51,386 bases of DNA from JBBQER01 sp052148155. Its GTDB lineage: Bacteria; Actinomycetota; Acidimicrobiia; IMCC26256; PALSA-610. Below are positions 35,469 to 43,416 of this stretch, in pieces; positions within the stretch are counted from its first letter, which is position 1, and every line of letters starts with the position of its first letter. The notes beneath the pieces were generated by a model. It worked only from the letters and a program-made list of their open reading frames with translations. It searched no databases and was not told the origin of the DNA. Location: the NCBI GenBank assembly GCA_052148155.1, contig JBKQIY010000181.1:1-51386 (forward strand), given 5' to 3'. A program made the translations under genes and the position numbers.

Positions 35469-36233
35469 TCAGACTCGGGAAAAGACGAGCACGCGGTGCG
35501 AACGGCGGCGGGGGCGCGCACGATCAGGATCGGGGAGGGCGAGCAGCCGATCGATGGTCGGCTGCACCGAGCGAGCCCAGGTGTCGTCGTCGACGTCCCA
35601 CAGGCCTGACCAGGTCCGCTGTTCGATGCGAGCCGCGTACTCGCGGGGGGTCTCGGTGTATTCGTCGGGTGTGGTGCGCTCGCGCCCGATGATCGAGAAA
35701 CCGGCGGAGGCTGCAAACGCGATGGCGTCGTCGGCAGACGGTCCGCGTGCCGCGCGACCGATCTGCAACTCGAACGCGACGTCGTCGATGTCGTCTCGGC
35801 GTTCCTGGTCGTCGAAGCGGCCACCGCCGGCGAGGACGACGACGAGGTGTCCACCGGCTCGGACGATGCGGGCCGCCTCGGCGAGCGCGGCTGCGGGATC
35901 ACCGACGACATGCAAGATACGCGCGGCGACGATCGCGTCGCACGATGCCGACTCGATCGGCACATGCATCGCGTCGCCCAGCGCGACCCGGTCGCCGATC
36001 CGGTCGCGGGCGAGCGCAAGCATGTTCGCCGACAAGTCGATGCCGACCACGGTGTGGCCGAGGTCAGCGAGGGCCAACGCGACGAGGCCCGTGCCGACGC
36101 CGAGCTCGACGACACGCGACGCGGGCGCGAGGTACCGGCTCGTCACCTGCGCGAACTTGCGTCCGACCGTGAGGCCGCCGCGGGTGCGGTCGTAGAACTC
36201 GACTGCCTGATCGAACGAGACAGAGTCGTTCAC
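35469..36233 (-). CDS. SAM-dependent methyltransferase, class I
   Basis: The protein has 254 residues. Motif I is VVELGVGTGLVALALADLG, then VVGIDLSANMLALARDR (acidic residue binding the ribose), and the post-motif stretch CDAIVAARILHVVGDPAAAL. The C-terminal half is less conserved (PDEYTETPREYAARIEQRTW) and probably binds the substrate. Family level is Methyltransf_11-like; the substrate is not predictable. The frame extends ten residues upstream, but the GTG at 36233 overlaps the HD gene's stop as GTGA, the usual coupled arrangement here. Confidence 0.88.
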   Translation of the reverse strand: MNDSVSFDQAVEFYDRTRGGLTVGRKFAQVTSRYLAPASRVVELGVGTGLVALALADLGHTVVGIDLSANMLALARDRIGDRVALGDAMHVPIESASCDAIVAARILHVVGDPAAALAEAARIVRAGGHLVVVLAGGGRFDDQERRDDIDDVAFELQIGRAARGPSADDAIAFAASAGFSIIGRERTTPDEYTETPREYAARIEQRTWSGLWDVDDDTWARSVQPTIDRLLALPDPDRARPRRRSHRVLVFSRV

Positions 36234-36757
36234 CGCGCAACCGCCCAGATCAACGGTTGCCACGCGTCCAGACCGGGCACGTCAGCCGCGGGATCTTTGG
36301 CGCGTTCGTCGGCGCGACGGAGCTCGAGGATGGCGGCCAGGTCGGGATCGGCGGCGAGCGCGGCGAGGTCGGCGTCGACGAGTGCGTCACCTTGCATCGA
36401 CAGGGTCTGCTCGCTCCGCAAACTCAGGCGGGCGCGATAGGCAGGGTCTGTGGTCACGAGGTACCGCTTGGCGAGCACATGCGCGCCCACCAATCGTGCG
36501 ACGCGTCGGCCCAGGAGCGGCTCGACGAGTGCGGCTCCCCGCCGTTCGTGGTCGCGGTGGTCGTCGGGGTATGCGATATCGGCGATGTCGTGGACGAGGC
36601 CGGCGACGGCCAGTTCGACATCGGCGGGTTGTCCGAGGCGCAGGATCGCTCCGCATTGGAGCGCGTGCGCGAGACCGTCGAGTTCCGGTTCGTCGCGCAC
36701 GTCGGCTCCGCGCGCCAAGACCGCCATCAGATCGGAGACCGAGTCGGGCGGTTTCAC
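36230..36757 (-). CDS. HD-domain protein
   Basis: The protein has 175 residues. The HD metal motif is visible as AGLVHDIADIAYPDD, with a following HRDHERRGAAL, and an earlier His in GLAHALQCGAIL. HD proteins are metal-dependent phosphohydrolases or related oxygenases; the layout resembles the short HD proteins next to oxidoreductases, but the substrate is unknown. GTG at 36757 was chosen because it begins the homologous part (VKPPDSVSDLMAVLARGADV) and has GGAG close before it; the upstream frame is antisense to the ilvD promoter. First gene of the minus-strand cluster, divergent from ilvD. Confidence 0.75.
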   Translation of the reverse strand: MKPPDSVSDLMAVLARGADVRDEPELDGLAHALQCGAILRLGQPADVELAVAGLVHDIADIAYPDDHRDHERRGAALVEPLLGRRVARLVGAHVLAKRYLVTTDPAYRARLSLRSEQTLSMQGDALVDADLAALAADPDLAAILELRRADERAKDPAADVPGLDAWQPLIWAVAR

Positions 36758-36849
36758 GGCTCCATCTTCGCCGCTCGGCGAGCGGTGCGGCACGCGCTCG
36801 CGGCGGACGGTGCCGCCGAGACTCCGGCCGAGGGGCCCGGCCCGGTCGC

Positions 36850-36855
36850 TACGCT
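36850..36855 (+). promoter_or_regulatory. Candidate -10 element of ilvD (leaderless)
   Basis: TACGCT ends 6 nt before the ilvD ATG, identical to the iscS arrangement. Confidence 0.5.
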
Positions 36856-36861
36856 GGCGCG

Positions 36862-38547
36862 ATGGTCGAAAAAGCACAGAACCGGCCCCGCAGCCACGAG
36901 GTCACCGACGGCAACACGCGTGCGCCCGCTCGAGCGATGCTGCGCGCGATCGGCATGACCGACGACGACTGGGGCAAGGCGCAAGTGGGCGTCGCGTCGT
37001 CGTGGAATGAGGTGACGCCGTGCAACATGCCGCTCGACCGGCTGGCGAAACGGGCCAAAATTGGTGTGCGCGACGCGGGGGGGTTCCCGATCGAGTTTGT
37101 GACGATCGCCGTGTCCGACGGGATCTCGATGGGTCACGAAGGTATGAGAGGTTCCCTGGTCTCGCGCGAGATCATCACCGATTCGGTCGAGTGCGTCATG
37201 CACGCCGAGCGTTTCGACGCGCTCGTGGCGTTCGCGGGCTGCGACAAAAGTCTTCCCGGCATGTTGATGGCCGCGGCCCGCATCAACCTGCCGTCGGTCT
37301 TCCTGTACGGCGGTTCCATCCTGCCCGGTCACTACAAGGATCAGGCGCTCGACATCGTCAGTGTCTTCGAGGCCGTCGGCGCGTGCTCGGCCGGAACGAT
37401 CACCGAGAACGAGCTCGGCGAGATTGAGCGTCGTGCCTGTCCGACCGAGGGATCGTGCGCCGGCATGTTCACCGCCAACACGATGGCGTCGGTGAGCGAA
37501 GCGATCGGGATGGCGTTGCCGGGCAGTGCGAGCGCGCCCGCGGTTGACCGACGTCGTGACGACTTCGCCTACGAGTCGGGGCGGGCGGTGATGCGGCTGC
37601 TCGAACTCGATCTTCGGCCGCGTCAGATCATGACCAAGGCGGCGTTCGAGAACGCGATCGCGGTCGTGATGGCGCTCGGCGGCTCGACCAACGCGGTGCT
37701 GCACCTGCTGGCCATCGCGAACGAGGCGCGGGTGGAGCTCGAACTCGACGACTTCAATCGGGTCGGCGCGCGGGTGGCACATGTCGCCGACATGAAACCG
37801 CACGGCCGGTACCACATGACCGACCTGGACGCGGTCGGTGGCGTGCCGGTCGTGATGCGACAGTTGCTCGAGGCCGGCCTCCTCCACGGCGATTGCCTGA
37901 CGGTGACGGGCCGGACCATCGCCGAAAACCTCGCCGAGCTCGCGCCACCCGATCCGGACGGTTCGGTGGTGCATCCGCTTTCCGATCCGATCCACGTTCA
38001 GGGCGGCATCGCGATCCTGCGCGGTTCGCTCGCACCCAACGGGGCCGTGGTGAAGGTCGCCGGCATCGACCAGCCCCGGTTCGACGGAACCGCGCGCGTG
38101 TTCGACGGTGAGGACACGGCGATGGACGAGATCCTCGCCGGCAAGATCCAGCCCGGCGATGTCGTCGTGATCCGCTACGAAGGACCCAAGGGTGGTCCCG
38201 GTATGCGAGAGATGCTCGCGATCACCGGCGCGATGAAAGGCGCCGGCCGAGGTGACGACGCCGCGCTCGTCACCGACGGGCGGTTCTCGGGCGGCACCCA
38301 GGGTTTTTGCGTCGGCCACGTCGCGCCCGAGGCGGTCGACGGCGGCCCGATCGCGTTCGTCGCCGACGGTGACCGCATCGTGATCGACGCCGATGCGCAC
38401 ACCATCGATCTGCTGGTCGACGCGGCCGACCTGGCCGTTCGCCGCAAGGACTGGAAACTTCCCGAGCCGCGCTACACCAGCGGCTTCTTGGCCAAGTACG
38501 CCAAGCTGGCCCAAGGCGCAGAGACCGGCGCCATTACGAACTTCTAG
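36862..38547 (+). CDS. ilvD: Dihydroxy-acid dehydratase
   Basis: Third step of isoleucine/valine synthesis, dehydrating dihydroxy acids to 2-keto acids with an Fe-S cluster. The protein has 561 residues, normal length. Cluster cysteines lie in VTPCNMPLD (about 54), FAGCDKSLPGM (about 127) and TEGSCAGMFTANTM (about 199). SDGISMGHEGMRGSLVSRE, YEGPKGGPGMREML and TDGRFSGGTQGFCVGHVAPE are family signatures. The open frame extends 160 codons upstream, but that part is antisense to the HD gene. It is separated from ilvB by the glycosylase and the binding lipoprotein, so it has its own promoter. Confidence 0.97.
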   Translation: MVEKAQNRPRSHEVTDGNTRAPARAMLRAIGMTDDDWGKAQVGVASSWNEVTPCNMPLDRLAKRAKIGVRDAGGFPIEFVTIAVSDGISMGHEGMRGSLVSREIITDSVECVMHAERFDALVAFAGCDKSLPGMLMAAARINLPSVFLYGGSILPGHYKDQALDIVSVFEAVGACSAGTITENELGEIERRACPTEGSCAGMFTANTMASVSEAIGMALPGSASAPAVDRRRDDFAYESGRAVMRLLELDLRPRQIMTKAAFENAIAVVMALGGSTNAVLHLLAIANEARVELELDDFNRVGARVAHVADMKPHGRYHMTDLDAVGGVPVVMRQLLEAGLLHGDCLTVTGRTIAENLAELAPPDPDGSVVHPLSDPIHVQGGIAILRGSLAPNGAVVKVAGIDQPRFDGTARVFDGEDTAMDEILAGKIQPGDVVVIRYEGPKGGPGMREMLAITGAMKGAGRGDDAALVTDGRFSGGTQGFCVGHVAPEAVDGGPIAFVADGDRIVIDADAHTIDLLVDAADLAVRRKDWKLPEPRYTSGFLAKYAKLAQGAETGAITNF

Positions 38548-38637
38548 CCAACCGGGCGCAGATCCGCAGGCCACGTCGGCGAGGCGTCATCGCAGGCGCG
38601 GACCGGGCCGGCGTTCGTCGCCGCCGAGGAAGATCCG

Positions 38638-39420
38638 ATGCCTGAAGTGTTGGAGGTCGAGGCCGCTCGTGCCGTCCTGTCCGGGTATGCGCTCGATCGG
38701 GAGATCACGCGCGTGCACGCACCTGACGGATGGTTTCTCAAACGCGGAACCACGGCGGGCGCGTTGCGTCACGCGCTCATCGGTAACCAGTTCACGCAGG
38801 CCCGCCGAATCGGCAAGCAGATCGTGCTCGACACGTCAGATCCCGGCGTGCGGGTCGGGGTGCACCTCGGCATGAGCGGCCGAGTGCTCGTCGACGGCGA
38901 AGAGGCGGGCGATCCGCTGTTGTACGCGAGCAACCGGCGCGTCCCCAAGTGGCACCGCTTCGGGGTGTATTTCGCCGACGGGGGCTCGTTCATGTTGCGC
39001 GATCCGCGCCGCCTCGGTGCGGTTGAGCTCGACCCCGACGAATCACGGCTCGGGCCCGACGTGCTCAGCCTCACTCCCGGCCAGCTCAACCGCGCGCTCG
39101 GGTCGAGTTCAGCGCCGGTGAAGGCGGTGCTGATGGACCAGGCCCGCGTCGCGGGGCTCGGCAACCTGTTGACCGACGAAGCGTTGTGGCGGGCGTCGAT
39201 CGATCCCGCCCGGATCGCGGCCACGATCGATCCCGACGAGCGGCGTCGCCTGCATCGCGCGATCCGGACCACTGTGCGAGTGCTCGGCCGCCGGGGCGGG
39301 TCCCATACGGGCGATATGCCCCGCGACGTCGATATGGCGTGCCCACGCGACGGCGGAGCGCTGCAACGGCGGCGTATCGCTGGTCGCACGACGTATTCGT
39401 GTTCGGTCCATCAGATCTGA
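38638..39420 (+). CDS. Fpg/Nei-family DNA glycosylase with altered zinc finger
   Basis: Bifunctional base-excision glycosylase/AP lyase fold, 260 residues. The catalytic N-terminus Pro2-Glu3 (MPEVLEVEAAR), the conserved Lys in RRIGKQIVLD (about 58), the HLGMSGRV stretch, and the helix-two-turn-helix ARVAGLGNLLTDEALWRASI are present. The C-terminal zinc finger is unusual: where Fpg has Cys-x2-Cys and Cys-x2-Cys, this has CPRD and CSVH, so two cysteines are replaced by Asp and His. The finger's Arg (RRRIAGRTTYSC) is kept. It is probably a Nei-like subfamily protein. GAGGA lies about 8 nt before the ATG. Lesion specificity unknown. Confidence 0.85.
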   Translation: MPEVLEVEAARAVLSGYALDREITRVHAPDGWFLKRGTTAGALRHALIGNQFTQARRIGKQIVLDTSDPGVRVGVHLGMSGRVLVDGEEAGDPLLYASNRRVPKWHRFGVYFADGGSFMLRDPRRLGAVELDPDESRLGPDVLSLTPGQLNRALGSSSAPVKAVLMDQARVAGLGNLLTDEALWRASIDPARIAATIDPDERRRLHRAIRTTVRVLGRRGGSHTGDMPRDVDMACPRDGGALQRRRIAGRTTYSCSVHQI

Positions 39421-39486
39421 CCCCCGTCGCCCATCGCGGCAAACGTTCGCCTACGCTCATCCGAGAGGCCGGCAAGGGGGTTGCTC

Positions 39487-40884
39487 GTGAGCGCACCACG
39501 GCAAAAGGTGTCGAGTCGGTGGCCGGTCTTGGCGGTCGTGGTTGCGGGAGCGCTTGTCCTGGCCGCGTGCGGGAGCGGTACGAAGACGGCCACGACCACG
39601 ACCACGGTCGCGACAGTGGCCGGCTCGGGCGCGAACGTGAACGCTCCGCTTTCGAAGACGATCGGTGTCGGCGTGACGGCGAACACCGTCAAGATCGGTA
39701 TCGCGCTCGTCGACTTCAGCTGCATCGCCCCGTACATTCAGATCACCCGCATCAACGAGGACGAGGTCTACAAGGCGTTCATCAAGAACATCAACGATCA
39801 CGGCGGAATTGCGGGCCGGATGGTCGTGCCGGTGTTCCATACGTTCTGCCCGATTCAACCGGGCCCGGCCCTTTCGCTGTGCACCACGTTCACCGAGGAC
39901 GACCATGTGTTCGCGGTGATGGGTGACTTCACCGACCTCACCGGGCAGGCGCAACCGTGCATCGCGAACCAGCACAAGACGGTGCTGATCACGATCGATC
40001 TGACCCAGCCGATCATCGATTCGTCGCCGCCCGGAATGATTCTCGGTTTCGATCCCATTCAGGAGCGGCAAGTCGCGGTCCTGCTCGAGCTGCTGCGCCG
40101 CCAACACATCCTCGTTGGGAAGAAAGTCGCGGTGCTCGGCGAGGCGACGACCGAGGAATCGGTCCAGAAGGTGCTCCTCCCGGGCCTTAAGGCCATGGGC
40201 GTGGATCTCGGATCAACCGCGTCGCTCACCATCTCGGGAGCGGACACCACCGCGGCCTCGGCGCAGCTTCAGAGTTTCATCGAGAAATGGAAAACGGAGC
40301 ATGTCAACACGGTGATCTTGTCGGGTCTGCAGGTCTCGGCGCAGCAGTTCGTACCTGCGCTCGTAAAGGCCATGCCCGGCGTTCAACTGATCGCCGACAA
40401 CACGAACGTCGACGGGTACGGCCAGGACTTGCAAAAGGCCGGTGTCCGGCCCAACCCGTACGAAGGCATCCTCGCCGCGGGCGGGATGAGCTCACAAGCG
40501 TACGACCAGAGCGCACACTGGAAGACGTGCGCGGCCATCTACCAGAGCTACTTCCATACGACCGCGCCCAACGCCGAGGCTGTCATTCAGGGTCCGAACG
40601 GGCATACGGTCGACACCTTCGGCTCGATCACCGACGCCTGTTCCGAGCTCACGCTGTTCCAGGACATCGCCGACCGCGTCGGGAAGTACCTGAACGACGC
40701 CAACTGGGTGAACGTCGTCGATCACTACGGCAACATCCCGACGATGGACTCGCTGTACGGTTCGCTCCACACCGGCAAGTACGACTCTGGCGACACGTTC
40801 GCGCTCGTGGCTTTCGACTCGAAGATCGGACCCGAAGGTGACTGGCGATACCTCACCCCCGTTGAGGACGTCCCAGCTGAGTAG
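39487..40884 (+). CDS. Branched-chain amino acid-type binding lipoprotein (orphan)
   Basis: The protein has 465 residues. A lipoprotein signal (WPVLAVVVAGALVLAACGSG, lipobox LAAC, Cys near 28) and a Thr-rich linker lead to a type-1 periplasmic binding fold of the Leu/Ile/Val receptor group: GVGVTANTVKIGIALVDFSC, DHGGIAGRMVVPVFHTFCPI, then VFAVMGDFTDLTGQAQPCIA. No transporter genes lie nearby. Its position before the ilvB attenuator invites a link to branched-chain amino acids, but the ligand could be quite different. GTG at 39487 was chosen because AAGGGGG lies 6 nt before it; a TTG two codons earlier is possible. A -10-like TACGCT lies at 39452. Confidence 0.82.
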   Translation: MSAPRQKVSSRWPVLAVVVAGALVLAACGSGTKTATTTTTVATVAGSGANVNAPLSKTIGVGVTANTVKIGIALVDFSCIAPYIQITRINEDEVYKAFIKNINDHGGIAGRMVVPVFHTFCPIQPGPALSLCTTFTEDDHVFAVMGDFTDLTGQAQPCIANQHKTVLITIDLTQPIIDSSPPGMILGFDPIQERQVAVLLELLRRQHILVGKKVAVLGEATTEESVQKVLLPGLKAMGVDLGSTASLTISGADTTAASAQLQSFIEKWKTEHVNTVILSGLQVSAQQFVPALVKAMPGVQLIADNTNVDGYGQDLQKAGVRPNPYEGILAAGGMSSQAYDQSAHWKTCAAIYQSYFHTTAPNAEAVIQGPNGHTVDTFGSITDACSELTLFQDIADRVGKYLNDANWVNVVDHYGNIPTMDSLYGSLHTGKYDSGDTFALVAFDSKIGPEGDWRYLTPVEDVPAE

Positions 40885-40924
40885 CGGCCCCGAAGCGCGC
40901 TTTTCGTGGTCGCCGCCTGCGTGG

Positions 40925-40930
40925 TAGAGT
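40925..40930 (+). promoter_or_regulatory. Candidate -10 element of the ilv leader
   Basis: TAGAGT ends 7 nt before the leader-peptide ATG, so transcription should begin at or next to that ATG. No strong -35; a T-rich TTTTCG lies at 40901. Confidence 0.5.
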
Positions 40931-40937
40931 CCGAGTG

Positions 40938-40970
40938 ATGTCGTCGCCGACCATTCTCGTAGTTATGTAG
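40938..40970 (+). CDS. ilv leader peptide MSSPTILVVM (attenuation control)
   Basis: A ten-codon ORF with four regulatory codons in a row, Ile-Leu-Val-Val (codons 6-9), followed by Met and TAG. It lies immediately before a strong hairpin and an intrinsic terminator ahead of ilvB. By analogy with the ilv leader peptides of enteric bacteria and of the Corynebacterium ilvBNC operon, ribosome stalling on these codons when branched-chain aminoacyl-tRNAs are scarce should permit read-through into ilvB. No Shine-Dalgarno sequence is present and the -10 hexamer is 7 nt upstream, so the peptide is probably translated from a leaderless transcript. Confidence 0.8.
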   Translation: MSSPTILVVM

Positions 40971-40999
40971 CGCACGGCCGCCGCGACGCGCCCGTGCGC
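40970..40999 (+). promoter_or_regulatory. Pause/protector hairpin of the ilv attenuator
   Basis: GCGCACGG (40970-40977) pairs perfectly with CCGTGCGC (40992-40999) across a 14-nt loop. The 5' arm starts on the last base of the leader stop codon, so a stalled ribosome would cover it. Confidence 0.65.
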
Positions 41000-41006
41000 T
41001 CTTCCA

Positions 41007-41033
41007 CCCCTCGCCAACCGGCGAGGGGTTTTT
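41007..41033 (+). terminator. Intrinsic terminator of the ilv attenuator
   Basis: CCCCTCGCC-AACC-GGCGAGGGG, a perfect 9-bp stem with a 4-nt loop, followed by TTTTT. It is the only textbook Rho-independent terminator I see in the window. It lies 43 nt before the ilvB start, a position that only makes sense as regulation. Confidence 0.9.
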
Positions 41034-41076
41034 CGTGCCCGCTGCCGTGTTGTCGAATCCAGCCGAAGAGGAAACC

Positions 41077-42798
41077 ATGAAGCTGACCGGAGCCCAGGCC
41101 CTCATCAAGAGTCTCGAGACCGAAGGCGTGGAGGTCATGTTCGGCCTCCCGGGTGGGGCGATCCTTCCTGTCTACGACCCGCTCATCGACTCGTCGATCC
41201 GCCACATCCTCGTGCGTCACGAGCAGGGCGCCGGACACATGGCGTCGGGCTACGCCCATGCGACCGGCCGACCCGGCGTCGCGATGGTCACGAGCGGACC
41301 GGCGGCGACCAATATCGTCACACCGCTCTGCGACGCCTACCTGGACTCGATCCCGATCGTCGTGATCACCGGACAGGTCGCGTACAAAGCGATCGGCACT
41401 GACGCGTTTCAAGAGGCCGACACGGTCGGCATCACGATGCCGATCACGAAACACAACTGGCTGATCTCGGACGCCAACGACATCCCCCGTGTGATCCGCG
41501 AGGCATTCCACGTCGCGACGACAGGGCGGCCCGGCCCGGTGCTCGTCGACTTCCCGAAAGACGTCGCCAATCAGCAGATGGAGTGGTACTGGCCAGAGAA
41601 AGTTGACCTCCCCGGCTACAAACCGACCATCAAGGGCCACCCGAAGCAGATCAAGGACGCGGCGCGGCTCATCCAGAGCGCGACCAAACCGGTGATCCTC
41701 GCCGGTGGCGGCATCCTCAAGGCCAACGCGACGCCAGAGTTGCGCGAACTCGCCGAGCTTGCGCACGTGCCCGTCGTCACGACGCTGATGGCCCGCGGCG
41801 TGATACCCGACGCGCATCCGTTATGTCTCGGCATGCCGGGCATGCACGGCAACTACACCGCGGTGACGTCGATGCAAAAAGCCGATCTGCTCATCAACCT
41901 GGGTGCGCGCTTCGACGATCGCGTCACCGGAGATCCGAGCTGCTTCGCCCAGAACGCCAAGGTCATCCACGTCGACATCGATCCCGCCGAGCTGGGCAAG
42001 GTCCGCCGAGCCGAGGTGCCGATCGTCGGTGACGCCAAGCACGTGATCGGCGAGCTGATCAAGGCCGTGCGGTCGGAGCAGACCAAACACGGCGTCCCCG
42101 ACACGTCAGCGTGGCTCGCGCAGCTGAACGCCTGGCAAGAGCAGTATCCGCTCAAGTACCAGCAGCTCGAGGGAGGACCGCTGAAGCCGCAGTTCGTCGT
42201 GGAATCGCTGCGCGCGAACACGCCCGACGACTGCATCCTCGTGGCCGGTGTCGGCCAACATCAGATGTGGGCAAGTCAGCTCTGGCAATTCCGTCAGCCG
42301 CGCACATGGGTCAACTCCGGCGGGCTCGGCACGATGGGTTACGCGGTCCCGGCCGCGGTCGGCGCCAAGGTCGGTCGTCCGGATCGCATGGTGTGGGCGA
42401 TTGACGGCGACGGCTGCTTCCAGATGACCGCACAGGAGCTGGTCACCGCGAGCTCCGAACGGATCCCGGTCAAGATCGCGATCCTCAACAACGCGTACCT
42501 GGGGATGGTCCGTCAGTGGCAGGAGCTCTTCTACGAGGAGCGGTACAGCGAGGTGTACCTGTCGCCGGATCTTCCCGACTACGTCAAGTGGGCCGAAGCG
42601 ATGGGTTGTGTCGGCATGCGCGTCGACAACGCCGACGACGTCGTCGCCACCATCGAAAAGGCGAACGACGTCGATGATCGTCCGGTCGTGATCGACTTCC
42701 GCACCGACTGGCGCGAGAAGGTGTACCCGATGGTTCCGGCCGGCGGGTCGAACGACAACATCATCCTCGGTCCCGAGTTCGGCGAAGGGGGTCGATAG
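41077..42798 (+). CDS. ilvB: Acetolactate synthase large (catalytic) subunit
   Basis: ThDP- and FAD-dependent enzyme for the first common step of valine, leucine and isoleucine synthesis. The protein has 573 residues. The catalytic Glu is in ILVRHEQGAGHMASGYA (about 48), and the central FAD-binding domain has MPGMHGNYTAV. The ThDP motif runs from IDGDGCFQMTAQEL to NNAYLGMVRQWQELFY. The ATG at 41077 follows GAGGA at close spacing; an earlier GTG in the same frame (41035) lies right at the end of the attenuator terminator and is rejected. Expression should depend on read-through of the attenuator. Two base pairs separate it from ilvN. Confidence 0.97.
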   Translation: MKLTGAQALIKSLETEGVEVMFGLPGGAILPVYDPLIDSSIRHILVRHEQGAGHMASGYAHATGRPGVAMVTSGPAATNIVTPLCDAYLDSIPIVVITGQVAYKAIGTDAFQEADTVGITMPITKHNWLISDANDIPRVIREAFHVATTGRPGPVLVDFPKDVANQQMEWYWPEKVDLPGYKPTIKGHPKQIKDAARLIQSATKPVILAGGGILKANATPELRELAELAHVPVVTTLMARGVIPDAHPLCLGMPGMHGNYTAVTSMQKADLLINLGARFDDRVTGDPSCFAQNAKVIHVDIDPAELGKVRRAEVPIVGDAKHVIGELIKAVRSEQTKHGVPDTSAWLAQLNAWQEQYPLKYQQLEGGPLKPQFVVESLRANTPDDCILVAGVGQHQMWASQLWQFRQPRTWVNSGGLGTMGYAVPAAVGAKVGRPDRMVWAIDGDGCFQMTAQELVTASSERIPVKIAILNNAYLGMVRQWQELFYEERYSEVYLSPDLPDYVKWAEAMGCVGMRVDNADDVVATIEKANDVDDRPVVIDFRTDWREKVYPMVPAGGSNDNIILGPEFGEGGR

Positions 42799-42800
42799 TC

Positions 42801-43331
42801 GTGGCCAGCGGGCCGCATCACATCTTGACCGTCACCGTCGAGAACAAGCCGGGCGTGCTTTCGCGAGTGGCCGGCCTGTTCTCGCGGCGTGCATTCAACA
42901 TCTTCTCGCTTGCGGTCAGTCCGACCGACGACGAACGCTTCAGCCGGATGACGATCGTCGTCGACGCCGAGACGGCGCCGCTCGAACAGGTCGTGAAGCA
43001 ACTCAACAAGTTGATCCCGGTTCTCAAGATCACTGAGATCGCGCCGGGCGACGGCGTGGAGCGCGAGCTGATGATGGTCACCGTGCAGGCAACCGCCGAG
43101 TTGCGGACACAGGTGACCGAGCTGGCGTCGATCTTCGACGGCAAGATCGTCGATGTCGGATTTGAAGCGCTGACCATCATGGTCGCCGGAGAGGCCGACA
43201 AGCTCGACGCGTTCAGCGACCTCGCCAAACCGTTCGGCATTGTCGAGCTCCAGCGCACCGGCCGGATCGCGCTGGCGCGGGTCGCTCGCCAGCCCGCCCG
43301 GCTCCGCTCCGTGAAAGCTGCCCGCGCCTGA
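42801..43331 (+). CDS. ilvN: Acetolactate synthase small (regulatory) subunit
   Basis: ACT-domain subunit that activates IlvB and binds valine for feedback inhibition. The protein has 176 residues. The N-terminal ACT domain HILTVTVENKPGVLSRVAGL with FSRRAFNIFSLAVSPTDDER is followed by the family linker VVKQLNKLIPVLKITEI and the C-terminal domain (ELMMVTVQATAELRTQV, GRIALAR). GTG start two bases after the ilvB stop, so translation is coupled. Confidence 0.97.
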   Translation: MASGPHHILTVTVENKPGVLSRVAGLFSRRAFNIFSLAVSPTDDERFSRMTIVVDAETAPLEQVVKQLNKLIPVLKITEIAPGDGVERELMMVTVQATAELRTQVTELASIFDGKIVDVGFEALTIMVAGEADKLDAFSDLAKPFGIVELQRTGRIALARVARQPARLRSVKAARA

Positions 43332-43351
43332 TTTTCCACCGTTGCATCCGT

Positions 43352-43372
43352 GACCCACAATGTGTGTGGGTC
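43352..43372 (+). promoter_or_regulatory. 8-bp perfect hairpin between ilvN and ilvC
   Basis: GACCCACA-ATGTG-TGTGGGTC, 20 nt after the ilvN stop and 44 nt before the ilvC ATG, with no U-tract. It could be a processing or stability element that sets ilvC levels apart from ilvBN. Confidence 0.4.
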
Positions 43373-43416
43373 TGAGACGCATCGACCCTTGCCCCTTTGA
43401 CCTGGGAGAACGTTGA

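Noticed and set aside
36382..36861. Upstream extension of the ilvD frame
   Set aside because: Arg-rich, antisense to the HD-domain gene, and not part of IlvD.
36754..38574. 606-codon open frame on the minus strand
   Set aside because: Exact antisense of ilvD, which has all its cluster cysteines; the long frame is a product of high GC third positions.
41035..41076. Earlier GTG start for ilvB
   Set aside because: It lies directly at the end of the attenuator terminator, lacks a Shine-Dalgarno sequence, and adds residues not seen in the family; the ATG at 41077 has GAGGA before it.
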